A DNA stretch of 64,000 nucleotides, taken from positions 2,237,301 to 2,301,300 of the forward strand of contig NC_067198.1 of the NCBI RefSeq assembly GCF_000699445.3, in the 5' to 3' direction. The notes beneath the pieces were generated by a model. That model ran no database searches. It had not been told where the DNA came from and saw only the letters and a list, made by a program, of their open reading frames with translations. Positions within the stretch are counted from its first letter, which is position 1; every line of letters begins with the position of its first letter. Source of the stretch: Schistosoma haematobium (lineage: Eukaryota; Platyhelminthes; Trematoda; Strigeidida; Schistosomatidae). Position numbers and translations under genes: made by a program. This document shows, piece after piece, positions 49,301-59,044 of this stretch.

Positions 49301-52300
49301 TGAAGTGACTTATCCATTTTTGAAGATGAATATGTGGCAAATGTAAACTTAGATTCATTTGCATTAGAATCAACCATCATCGGGTCGACAACGGATGGAC
49401 TTAGCATCTTGAAACACGAAGCATCTAAAACTATCGACGATATGTATGACTTATTTCCATGAGCGAAGTTATCATTGAGTTTATTGCCTACCTCACTATC
49501 ACTGGCTACAAGAAATTGGCCTGAATTAAGATCACTTTCGCAAGTCCCTTGGATTTCAGAGACCAGCGTACCACTTGAATAATTACGATCACTTTCTCTA
49601 AAATTAGAAAGATTACCAGAAGTTTCCACCAACATACTATTGACTTCTAAACGAGAATTGAAATGTCTAACAGGTGGAGGCAAATTAAAGCTCAAACGTT
49701 TCTTTGATGAATCACTCTCACAGATCAGGGCATTGTTCATTGACTCACATTCTTTCAGTTTCTCAGTGACTGCCTCCAGCTCGAACGATTGTGTATCCAG
49801 TGCACGCTGCAAATCCTCTCGCAACCCGTCTGATGTGCAACGGTCAGTCGACGAGCCTTCGTGTGCATAGTCGATGTCTTGCACTGGTGACGTGGATCGA
49901 CCAACTGTTTCGCACAGGCGATGTGAAACCCGTTCGTACTCACTCATTCTGTTCGCCATTTCGGCGCGGTCAGCATTCGCCTCAGCATGTGCTGCACGCA
50001 ATTCTCTCACCTGCTTCAACAAGAAACCCAGTGATCCTCTGACCTCATCCATCTCCATGCACACATCGTCCAACAGTGTCACGCGCTCTGAAATCTTACT
50101 TCGTAACAAGTCTACCTCTGTCATCAGCTCTTTGTTGTGCTTCGACAGTGCATCAGCTTCGTCCGTCACTTTCATCGACCGGTCAGGCACACGAGAACTA
50201 AGAGGCATCACATCCATTGGCTTATCTTCACACATCATAACGCCTTCCAGCTCACGCAGACGCACACTCAACTCTGTCTTGGCATTCTCAAGTTCGCAGA
50301 TTCTGCTCATGGCCTCCTTCAATCGCGCTCTTAGGCTGTCTGTATTTAACAGGGCAAGTTCGGGATCGTCATTGTCTTGTTCACTCGGCGGTTTCGTCCA
50401 ACTCTGAGTGGCGTGAATGGGCAAGACCACTTCCTCGTTCGAAACGCCCTCAACACACAAGTCCGTAGTTTGTCTGTCCATTCGATCAGGCACAATGCCT
50501 GACACTGAGTCGCTTGCAACAGTCTCCACCAGCTGCATGTCAGGAACTCCGGCAAACACGTCTGCCTCCACTCTGTCTGTGTCATCAACCTCTGCCAACT
50601 CACGGACAACCACATCGGGCGCCTTTCTCACAGTCTCACAGGGAATCCACCAAGTTGTCTCGTTCACCATCATACGTGACTCCGGTTCCTGCACTTCGGT
50701 CTGTTTCATGATCAACTCGAGCTGTGAACGCTCCAGAGCCGCCAACGTCGCCGCATTTTCCTCACGCAGATGGGCAACCTCGAGCTGCAACGTCGACACC
50801 AGGTCAAAAACTTCGTCGTCAATCTCCGTCTGCACACACTCCTCCTCCACAGCAGCAGCAGCAGCAGCAACGTTCGGTCCACGACACTCCACGCACATCG
50901 TCGACACCTCTTCCTTGCTCTCCAACACATCCATATTTGCACGCATTATGTCCAAATCACGTCGTTCTGCCTCTACAGTCTCCCTCAACTCATTCACTTC
51001 GTCTCGTAAATGACGCTTCTCCTCTCTCAGATCCGCCACTTCACTCTCCTTCACAGTCAACAAACGCCGGACATCCATCAACGAAGCATCACTCTCCTCC
51101 ACCGATCTAGACAGCTTCACTATCTGTTCATAACAAGACGTCAACTCTTCGCGCAGTTGACCAACCACATTCGACTCATCTTCACACAAACTTGAACTCA
51201 CTAGCTTCTCTCTCGTCATCTCCACGGTAAATTCTGAAGTTGTTAGTGTGTCTTTATCTAATGTGGATTTTGTTTCTTCAATTTTGGCTATTGTTAGATA
51301 TTCTTTCTCTTCTTTTGACATTATAGTTGTTTGTTCAGTCTCTGTCTGATTAGTTAATTTTAGTTCGTTTATTATGTTTTTATTTGGATTTGTAGATGAA
51401 TCAATAAGTGAATTTGGATATTGATTATGGTGATATATATAACATTCACTTTTTACCTTTTCATCATTTCTCTCGTAGCATTTATTTTCATACGTCTCGT
51501 CGCTATTATGTGGGACAATGTTATGTCCTGTTGAAATAGCTTTTAATTTATAGTCATAATCTCTTAATTCTTTGTTCAAATCTTCTATTTGTGATGCCTG
51601 CATAGCTATAAGTTTGCAGTGTTTTGTTTTTTCACTCAAGAGTTTATCTACTAGATGCTGACACAAAGATAGCTCTTCGTATATAACATGTAGAGCAGAC
51701 TGAAGCTTTTCTGTCAAGTTCAAATCCGTGATTTCAGGTTTGTCATCTAATAATCTGTCAATTTCTTGGTTGAATGAATAATTATCCTGTTCAATTTGTT
51801 CAACAAAAGTATCTTGCTTTCTAATGATTTGTTGTTGTAGAATTTCCTGTAATTCAGTTAGGCGAATAAGAGATTGTTCAGCTGAATAAAGTGGATATTT
51901 CTGATCATATTCCTCTGTATTTACTAGTAAACGTTTTGCACTATGAATCGGAAAACTCTTATCATCAGTGAGGTAGTGATCAGGTGATTCATATTCAATT
52001 TGATTATCTTGATCAGGTATATATTGATTTAAATTTGATATAATTGTACTGACTTGATTTAAAAATGCTTTAGTCAAAGACTGTACATTGGATAATCCTC
52101 CATTATCTAGAATACATTGTAAACTAGTAAAATGATTATTAGATATAGCTAATTTAATATGATTTTCAATATCTAATAAATTGTTATGCAACATTTCTAC
52201 TTCTCTTTCAGATTTCTGTAACTTTGATTGTAAAATTTCATAATCTTGTTTTAACTGAGATAATTCAAATGAACAGTTATCTGTTGTTAATTCAGTATTT

Positions 52301-52701
52301 AACATAGATTGATTATAAATTATGGTTTCATTTGATATCACTTCATTTGTTGGCCATAAACTATGACAGTATTCAACTTCATATAAATTTCTATAATCTA
52401 ATGGTATTTGTCTATATGATGGATCAGTCAATCTAGGCAAATGATTAAAAGAATCAGTTTGTATAGATGAATCACAGACATTTTTATACTTATGAGAAAT
52501 GTAAACAGATATATTAGATTTATATTCATCAAATGTTAAATTAACATATTTTAATTGTTTACATAATGTTTGATTAAAAGTTTGATATTGACTAACTAAA
52601 TGATTATAAGAATCTTTTAAGTAATTAAACTTCCTTTGTAACTCACGTAAAGCTTCTTTTTCCAATGATGATGTTTGAATAAGATCATCTGTTGATATTA
52701 T
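19390..52701 (-). CDS. Giant coiled-coil protein gene, 33.3-kb exon with 2.6-kb in-frame tandem repeats
   Basis: One open exon of 33,312 bp (11,104 codons), phase 0 in and out. The apparent ATG at 52731 lies in the intron: a pyrimidine tract ending TTTTATCAG precedes 52701, so the exon starts I-I-S-T-D-D-L. The donor is GAT|GTAAGT after 19390. Layout in exon residues: 1-492, AT-rich unique coiled coil; 493-9848, the array of 877-879-residue units; about 9849-10040, a non-coiled part with a Cys cluster at 9976-10001; about 10050-10580, Asn/Gln/Ile-rich coiled coil with a Pro/Ser/Gln tract; about 10580-10960, six degenerate 69-residue repeats; then a short tail. Units contain strong heptad segments such as LREEKRHLRDEVNELRETVE. 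No enzyme domain or membrane span is seen. A structural scaffold (cytoskeletal, centrosomal or Golgi tether) is inferred from architecture alone. The exon is exceptional in length and in its repeat identity. Confidence 0.9.
19830..20960 (-). repeat. Six degenerate 207-bp (69-residue) coding repeats
   Basis: The motif V-I-D-S-T-D-E-V recurs at plus-strand anchors 19927, 20134, 20338, 20545, 20707 and 20914, spaced 207, 204, 207, 162 and 207 bp. Each copy continues with S-L-L, V-P-I-P-P-D-V, D-E-K-Q-S, S-R-I-V-E-E and L-L-D-I-R-R-D-Y. Copies have diverged in both DNA and protein and one is 45 bp short, so this array is much older than the 2.6-kb one. Confidence 0.92.
22699..22776 (-). other. 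Cysteine cluster in the giant protein
   Basis: Eight Cys in 26 residues (exon residues 9976-10001), spaced C-x3-C-x2-C-x5-C-x2-C-x2-C-x2-C-x2-C, just downstream of the repeat array. The spacing could bind zinc, but it fits no zinc-finger family I can name. It sits in a part without coiled-coil character. Confidence 0.6.
23158..23481 (-). repeat. Array unit 11, truncated 3' copy
   Basis: Only the first 108 or so codons of a unit, from V-E-M-T-R-E-K to M-D-V-L-E. The last codons drift (ERKKEVS instead of ESKEEVS) and then pass into unique sequence, still in frame. Confidence 0.93.
23482..26118 (-). repeat. Array unit 10
   Basis: 2637 bp, Ala tract of 7, RELA, LRDQL, DKPM. At its 3' end it shares a silent variant (cactagg near 23620) with unit 1 (near 47330), where the internal units I compared have cactggg. 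Confidence 0.95.
26119..28755 (-). repeat. Array unit 9
   Basis: 2637 bp, Ala tract of 7, RELA, LRDQL, DKPM. Identical at protein level to unit 10 as far as I can read. Confidence 0.95.
28756..31392 (-). repeat. Array unit 8
   Basis: 2637 bp, Ala tract of 7, RELV, LRDQL, DKPM. Confidence 0.95.
31393..34029 (-). repeat. Array unit 7
   Basis: 2637 bp, Ala tract of 7, RELV, LRDQL, DKPM. It alone has His for Arg in I-V-R-E-H-D-T-A-M (base change near 31820). Confidence 0.95.
34030..36660 (-). repeat. Array unit 6
   Basis: 2631 bp. It combines the 5-Ala tract of units 3-5 with the RELV allele of units 7-8 and the LRDQL allele of units 7-10, so it looks like a recombinant junction unit. Confidence 0.95.
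36661..39291 (-). repeat. Array unit 5
   Basis: 2631 bp, Ala tract of 5, DKPV and LRDQV alleles, RELA. It is the last unit carrying the LRDQV allele. Confidence 0.95.
39292..41922 (-). repeat. Array unit 4
   Basis: 2631 bp, Ala tract of 5, DKPV and LRDQV alleles, RELA. I see no protein difference from unit 5. Confidence 0.95.
41923..44553 (-). repeat. Array unit 3
   Basis: 2631 bp, Ala tract of 5, DKPV allele, LRDQV allele. It alone has His for Arg in K-I-S-E-H-V-T-L-L (base change near 43414). Confidence 0.95.
44554..47190 (-). repeat. Array unit 2
   Basis: 2637 bp, Ala tract of 7, DKPM allele, LRDQV allele, RELA allele. A private silent change lies near 46801 (cacattcc instead of cacactcc). 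Confidence 0.95.
47191..51225 (-). repeat. Array unit 1 (5'-most), interrupted by a unique segment
   Basis: 4035 bp: one unit with a 6-Ala tract (about 50849-50869), split by a 1.1-kb unique segment (48622-49716) that is flanked on both sides by the same 310-bp piece of unit. Private differences include Ile for Ser in L-E-L-I-M-K-Q and Pro for Thr in Q-A-S-P-A-R-E-E. It is the most divergent unit. Confidence 0.93.
48622..49716 (-). other. Unique 365-residue coding segment inside array unit 1
   Basis: About 1095 bp with no copy elsewhere in the window, in frame in the giant exon (exon residues about 996-1360). It is Ser/Asn/Asp-rich, contains short Pro runs (NLPPPVR, LILPPPRQP), and is not obviously coiled coil. 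Base use is more AT-rich than in the units. Its edges still resemble the unit (SDSSKKRLSF versus CESLKRRLES, DDTRSLSLLLKQ versus DEVRGSLGFLLKQ), so it may be older gene sequence rather than an insertion. Confidence 0.85.
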
Positions 52702-52892
52702 CTGATAAAAGAGAAGGAGAAAAAAAAACAATGTTATGATTACTATTCATGACAAGAGTATCCATAACTAGTTGTATATAAACTTAAGAACGTCATTCAT
52801 TTTACAACAAGGAACAATTTCACACATTTAGTTACTGTGATCATTTCGAATCAATCAATAATTGGATATGTTAATGAATTATTTTTATAGTT

Positions 52893-53655
52893 GCCCCCAA
52901 ATGCCCTGGTACGGCCGAGAGTGGGGTGAGTCCGCTCTCCCTCTCCAAATGCTCTCACATGGCCACGTGCATACAACCACTGACAGGGAATTCCTACTCA
53001 CTACCTTCTCGTGGCATTACTGTTGTTTAGGAAATTGAGAGGACGAAAATTGAATGTCAGGCGCTTTAACCGGGTTGACGGATACGGAGGATTCACCTAA
53101 GGGAGTTGGAAAACCCTCATTCCAAACCAATGGTGCACACGGGCTGGCTCCAGGATCCTGAGGGAACAAATGGCGTATGAACCAATCATTGGTCGTCGGC
53201 TACCATGGGACTGCATCTCATTACGATGCTCCACTGTCTTGTGGATCAAACCTTTAGGTTGAAGGCTCCGGGTGTGGCACCCTCAGAAAACCACCTGTTT
53301 CGGTTTGGGCACTCGGGCAGCAACATAAGGAGATGCAGCCGCATGGCAGCCAGTCACCAACAATAGGTTCATACGCCATTTGTTCCCTCACGATCCTGGA
53401 GCCAGCCCGTGTGCACCATTGGTTTGGAATGAGGGTTTTCCAACTCCCTTAGGTGAATCCTCCGTATCCGTCAACCCGGTTAAAGCGCCTGACATTCAAT
53501 TTTCGTCCTCTCAATTTCCTAAACAACAGTAATGCCACGAGAAGGTAGTGAGTAGGAATTCCCTGTCAGTGGTTGTATGCACGTGGCCATGTGAGAGCAT
53601 TTGGAGAGGGAGAGCGGACTCACCCCACTCTCGGCCGTACCAGGGCATTTGGGGC
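52893..53655. repeat. Intronic inverted repeat (foldback), arms about 265 bp
   Basis: Left arm 52893-53157 and right arm 53392-53655 are reverse complements with essentially no differences apart from one base in a C run. Homology continues inward at lower identity to about 53229 and 53330. Both arms are copies of the dispersed repeat that also occurs at 18863-19330. The foldback lies in the intron immediately 5' of the giant exon, so the pre-mRNA could form a long hairpin. Confidence 0.93.
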
Positions 53656-54270
53656 AATACAAGAAACTTTTTAAAATAATTCGTGTTAGAAATTTATGAA
53701 ACTGAATTACTCCATTGTTACGATTAGGAACGTGGAATCATGCAGTGAACCGTTCTTTGATTAGTTATTAATCTATGTTATGTTCGATTAGTGGAATTAT
53801 TGATTACTTTTATAGCATAATTAGACTTGAATATACGTTTAATAATCACATAAGAAAACAGAAAGTATAAAATGTTAACTATAAAAAACAAAACAAACAA
53901 ACATAAGGAGAAGTACTAATGGATTTATTTATTGTATAGGATAAATATATACAGTAATTCAGTTAAACTGAAATGTTTGTTTACTCTGAATCATTATTTA
54001 ATATTACTAGACATTTCAAACAAAAAAATTATATGGTTAAGACAATCAAAATTGTATTTTACGATAGTCCTTTCTAGTGGATTGATATCATTTGGGAAAC
54101 AACGAAACCTTGAATTGCTGACATGTTTCTACATATAGAGCTCTCGTTCAATAGATGTTCATGATGTAAAAAGCTAGTTCTTATTGACAGGAAATTATGC
54201 TAATTGTTCATGTTGAAACTAGAGATAATAAGTGTTTTTTGAATTAAAGTTAGATGGAGACTAACAATGA

Positions 54271-54325
54271 GATCCACAACACTCATTTCGTCGTATTTGA
54301 GACTAGTCAGCTGGATGTACTTGCG
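54271..54325 (-). ncRNA. Hammerhead ribozyme remnant, Penelope/satellite type (mutated)
   Basis: Minus strand: CCAGCTGACTAGTCTCAAAT then ACGACGAAATG. Compared with the schistosome hammerhead (CUGAUGAG, stem II, GAAA), the G of the GA dinucleotide is U, so it is unlikely to cleave. Confidence 0.6.
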
Positions 54326-54986
54326 CCCTAGTCTAAATACTTACATTAAGACTCGAACTCAGTACATTTCGTTTCAAATTCCAAGGCATTTTATCCACTG
54401 GAATAAATTTGCATTCATCTGATGAGACCGGAACGCGAAGAGACGAGTATCCTGGATTTCAGTGTCAGCCACTATCCAACATCAATTTAAGCTTGAACCT
54501 AACTGGTATCAAGACCATCCGCACACGATGTACACATCCCTAAAGAGGCTAACTAGTCTCAGTGCTTAACAACTTCAAAATAACAGCAGTGGTTAAGTAG
54601 CGGCTAAACAAGTGATACACTAAAACCTAAAGGTTGATTAAAGTAAAGGAATATGGTTATTCATTTAGGATGGAACTCCCCAATTGACTCTAGACCTACA
54701 CTTAGTGATAGCTAGCATTCTAGACTCCTCCGATGACTCAATTATAACCAGATAGTTGTGTCAATATTTTTAGCTGCGACTAAGTACTCTTTCTCTGTAT
54801 CTTGAATTACAAGTATGCACAGTTGGAATGTAAAACTCAGATTTCATCCTGATTGAAAACATCGAAAAACAGTAAACAAACAGTTAACGTATTCTAAATT
54901 TGAAACCGTTATATATGCATCTTGTGAGGATCATCTCGATATAGTCATTATGGCACAAATTAATTTAGTAGTTTATGTATAACAGT

Positions 54987-55040
54987 GAAATCCAAGACGT
55001 ACGTTTTGTCCTATTTGGTACTCATCAGCTAGATGCGTCT
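54987..55040 (-). ncRNA. Hammerhead ribozyme remnant, Penelope/satellite type (mutated)
   Basis: Minus strand: CTAGCTGATGAGTACCAAAT then AGGACAAAACGTACGTC. The CUGAUGAG box, self-complementary stem III and GUC site are present, but GAAA reads AAAA. It is in the same orientation as the copy 716 bp away at 54271, as in the repeated ends of Penelope-like elements. Confidence 0.65.
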
Positions 55041-55204
55041 GTATCTAAGAGATAGTGTTCACTCTACTCAATAAAACAAAAAGTTTACATTTCCTTAACG
55101 ATTTCTTTTGAAGTTTTATTGATTAAGATACAGGTTTGTGTACTAAACATAGTTTATCCTTTATAAATAACGATAATATAATAAAGGAAAAGAAACAAAC
55201 TTAC

Positions 55205-56809
55205 CTGATCATTCATTTGCTTAACCTGTTGTATATTCAACTGATGATTTTGATCTTTATTAATAAACAATGTTAACAGATCACTTGTAGATGTACACAT
55301 ATCTGTTAAGTAAATTGATTTTGTTGCATAATTTGTACAAGAAGATAACTCTTTCATTTTGAATGATTCCAAATTTACCTCTTCAATATCTTTTATTTTA
55401 TGTTGATTAGAAGTTAAAGCAGTAATAGTCGACTGATCTGTAAGGCTAGTTATTGATGAAACTTCAACAGGTATAGACTTATCAGTTGCGGTTGTTCTAT
55501 TGATTTCATTAGCAACTAATTCTGGTGCAAAATATGTTGCTGTTGTTGACAGTGAAGATTGTGACTCAACTAAACTAGATGATTTAAATGATGAAAGTTT
55601 ATTATTTTGTATATACCATTGAAATTGTTCAATAATATTATATGCTTCATATAATGTATCATAATCCTCTTTATTACTAATCCATAATTTAGATTTATGT
55701 ACATCTGTACTAAATAACTTTGATTCTTTCGATAACATTCCCCATAAACGTTGAAGTAAATTATTAATCGAATTATCAACCGGTATTGTTGTTGTTGTTG
55801 TTGTGGTGGTGGTGGTTGTTGAAATATCGATTGGCATTATTGTCGATTTTAATGGGAATATAGTTTGATCGTCTATTGATTTTATTTTTGGTATAGATTC
55901 ATAAGTTTGAGAACTTGATCCTGGATCTAATAATAATAATGATGATGATGATGGTGATGATAATATACATTGAGTTTGATCTGTATCAGACAAATAAGTA
56001 ATTATATTATTATTATTAGATGAAGAATTTGTTGATGATAAAAAATAATCACTAATCAATAAATGATGATTTGTTTCTTCTAATTGATTTTTTTGTAATT
56101 TTTCATTTAATTGATTTAATTGATATTGATATTGTTTGATTTCATTTGATAAATCAATAATTTGTTGTTCAGCATGATCTGCTTTCATTTGTAAATCTTT
56201 AATATTTGGATCAATAAATTGATTATTTAATTGATAAGAATTCATTGAAATAATACAAAAATTAAGTAATGCATTAAAAAATTGTTGACATACAATGGGA
56301 TAATTCATTTGATGATTTTTTATTTCCCAATAATTTAATAAATTCTGTGTAGCTAAATTAAGATCTTGTAATTCAGATATGAATGATTGTTCTATTCTTT
56401 GAACTGGATTCATAGTAACTATGACATCGTTATCATTATTATTATTATTATTTATACCGGGATTTATGATTTTATCATTGATTTCTTTAGCAAAATGATG
56501 TAAAATAGAATCTGTGATATTAATATGAATATCTTGAGATATGGATTGAGTAATATGTGTTATGTAATCAGTATGAATAGAATTAGTATTATTAGTAGTA
56601 TTATTATGAGTAGTATATTGTTGATTTAAATTAGAATTTGTTTCAGTTAAACGTGATCTTAATGAATGTAAATATTTAGTTAAATTAGCTTCTTGTAATT
56701 CATATTCAGCAAATATTCTATCATTATCTTGATATAATTTAAATAATTGTTCAGATAAATATTTGATCAATGTATCACGATGTGATAATTCAGCTTCTAA
56801 ACAAGCAAT
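55205..56809 (-). CDS. Giant coiled-coil protein gene, upstream exon (most 5' exon recognised)
   Basis: Internal coding exon of 1605 bp (535 codons), open throughout and phase 0 at both ends. The acceptor is TTTATTTAG just before 56809, so the exon opens with I-A-C-L-E-A-E-L. The donor is CAG|GTAAGT after 55205; the codons past it are intron. The protein is rich in Leu, Asn, Gln, Ser and Ile. Residues 1-75 and roughly 185-260 have heptad-like Leu/Ile spacing and are probably coiled coil; between and after them lie Asn, Ser and Thr homopolymer runs. No signal peptide, membrane segment or catalytic motif is visible. Its AT-rich codons resemble the unique parts of the next exon. It is assigned to the same gene because strand, phase and coiled-coil character all fit. 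There is no convincing initiator ATG, so at least one exon must lie further upstream. I do not recognise the family. Confidence 0.85.
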
Positions 56810-56909
56810 CTAAATAAAGAGATTTGAGTGGATAGAATGATATAAATTCAGAAAAAAAAAGGATAGATGGACTATTTATTAGCTATAATAAAAAACGACT
56901 ATATTCAGT

Positions 56910-57387
56910 TGTTATGTTCCGACAAGAATAATGAATGGTAACTTTTGGGATCCATTTCTGGACTAATACTACATATATTTTTATCATATAATTGTTATGT
57001 AACTAAACTATTCATATTCATATTCCTCTTATCACAAGCTTTATTTTGACCTATGAACTATTATGATACGATTTACTATTCTTGAGTTATACCCAGTATA
57101 TTAATTACTACCTCCGACATTCACAGCCACATATGGCTAATTCTTGTACAAATGTTGTTTCATATTTTATTGGTACGTTGTGGTCTGTTTGATTGGTATA
57201 TAAACTCAGTATGTTTGAAATATGAGGATTCATATTGTAGAGGCCCGGATTGGTGTTCTGGACTCAAGTGGCTGGGCTAGGTGGAAAGTAAGACTAATCA
57301 AGAATCTACGCTGCTCATACGGGTTTACGCGTCATTGATCCGATCGTTAATTTACTGCTTTCTAATCGGCGGTCACAAAATATAACA
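56910..57387 (+). mobile_element. Solo LTR (gypsy-like) with 5-bp target duplication
   Basis: 478 bp with perfect TGTTAT...ATAACA termini, flanked by TCAGT at 56905-56909 and 57388-57392. Same family as 7312-7826. It inserted about 100 bp upstream of the acceptor of the 55205-56809 exon. Confidence 0.88.
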
Positions 57388-57392
57388 TCAGT

Positions 57393-59044
57393 GTTCAACC
57401 CGAGGAAATAATGTATAGTGACTTAAGCTGAAAAGTAATTTAACAAGATGATGAAGGAATAAATGAAGTGTAAAGCTAACCATAGGAAAAGTCGTTTAAA
57501 AGAAATAAATGAGATTTAAAAAAAGGAAAATCAAAATTATGAAATGATATTAAATCGAAGATTTCAAGGAACATAACTATGCTACTTTGATCGATTTGGT
57601 TCACACTGATAAAGAGTGACCCCAAAGACTGATTTCATATCATGGTCAGAGTGTTCTTAGCCTTATTCAAATTATCTATCACGTTAGGTAGCATTGAGCA
57701 ACAGATTAGCTAGTGGTTAAGTATACGTAACACAAATTACAAATATCTCTGTCGATAAAGATTGATGATATATTTAATCAGTTTTGCATTTTTACTCCTT
57801 CCGTGATGGTATCACATGTGATGAATGGTTCGGAGATACTGGATACATCTAGAAATTAGTTTCAATATTACAAATATACTAACTGAATATTTCCCTCTAA
57901 ATCTTCAGGATAATTTTATCTTATAATTTGAACCTAATTATTTCATTTACTGTTTTTCAACTATATTTTTACCATTTAGCTTTCCATTAATACCGATACT
58001 TATTTGTTTTATGCTTTGTTAACTTCCGCTGTTGATTGAGAGCAGTAACAACTTAAATAAACATGCTTGTCCGCCAAATATTTCGTAAATCCTGAATTAG
58101 TAATCATCAGTCATGTAAGGAATAGTAGACATGTCAAGACATAAACAGTGTAATGTCACGATAAAGAAGGTTGATCAGACGACGATTATGTTTCAGCGTG
58201 AATGACTAGTTTATCAATTTAGGTTTTTACACTATTGAGAAAAAGGATATCAAGAAGACTGAAAAATTGAAATGAATTTCAAATGAGAAAATCAGAGAGA
58301 TCCAAATATACAAGAACTAATTAGTGTTTGAATAATAATAATAACAGCTGAGACAATAGATACAAACCATAAGGTCAATTGTGGCAAGTGTTTACTAACT
58401 CGGAACAGATTAGATATGGTTTTGAAATGACGTACAACAAGATTATTTTCCGATGTAACAGTCACATAAGCAGAATAAAAGTAAAGATTTATATAGGTAT
58501 CAGTATCAAGATTGGGACTTGATAGTTTCAAATAAATTGAGTATTGAGTAGAAAGTTAATAATAAATATATTTTTTGTGATATCTGCGAATTGCAGAGGT
58601 TCCTTCTTTCCAGTCTAAATGATAAGTGTTTTCAATATAACAATCAGCAACAACCAAAAATAACAAGTAGCGTTCATTACACAAGACATATCAGTGGCAA
58701 CGGGGATTTCGGAAGAAATCGAAAAGACAAATCAATATCCTAATGAGTAGAAAAGTTATATTTCTAATGTTTCGTTACAATCTAAGCTGCTTTTTCAGAG
58801 CAAATAAATAACCAGACTAAATTGACACAAGTTTAAATATTACAATGAATTTATAGTGAATATCCACATAGAAACATGTGGTTTTGATTCACCATAACAT
58901 ATCATTGCTTTATTTATGAAAAAAAAAACAGGGTTCATTATTTTGAGAATCTTTATGATTAGCAACTAAATTTGATAACAAACCTAGCAACATTTGAATT
59001 TGAAAATTGAATCTAATCCAAAATACTAATTGTACACTTTAAAG
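57393..59044. other. Intron or 5' flank, nothing recognised
   Basis: AT-rich, without coding frames that look real. I searched for an upstream exon of the giant gene and found no convincing acceptor, open frame and donor combination. Confidence 0.45.

Larger units (their letters stand above)
23158..51225 (-). repeat. Coding tandem array, about ten 2.63-kb units plus a partial one
   Basis: Head-to-tail array within the giant exon. The period is 2637 bp in five uninterrupted units and 2631 bp in four, always a multiple of three. Most unit pairs differ by only a few bases, plus the length of one CAG/GCT triplet run. Unit boundaries are set here at the codon V of V-E-M-T-R-E-K. Base composition is close to balanced, against very AT-rich flanking coding sequence. 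Confidence 0.97.

Noticed and set aside
23681..51195. Long plus-strand open frames recurring in every array unit (110, 177, 192, 197-199 codons)
   Set aside because: They recur only because the unit recurs. They overlap one another in different frames, and they arise from the balanced composition and stop-poor opposite strand. The minus frame continues open for 33 kb with clear heptads.
23158..51225. The array as a pure assembly artefact
   Set aside because: Units carry private and block-shared variants, different Ala-tract lengths and distinct end structures, which a looping assembler would not invent. Exact copy number still needs read depth.
52702..52731. Start of the giant protein at the ATG near 52731
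   Set aside because: The codons M-F-F-F-L-L-L-F-Y-Q are a translated pyrimidine tract ending in CAG, a splice acceptor, and a phase-compatible exon exists upstream.
55154..55204. C-terminal hydrophobic segment of the 538-codon frame as a membrane anchor
   Set aside because: It lies after the CAG|GTAAGT donor at 55205 and is translated intron.
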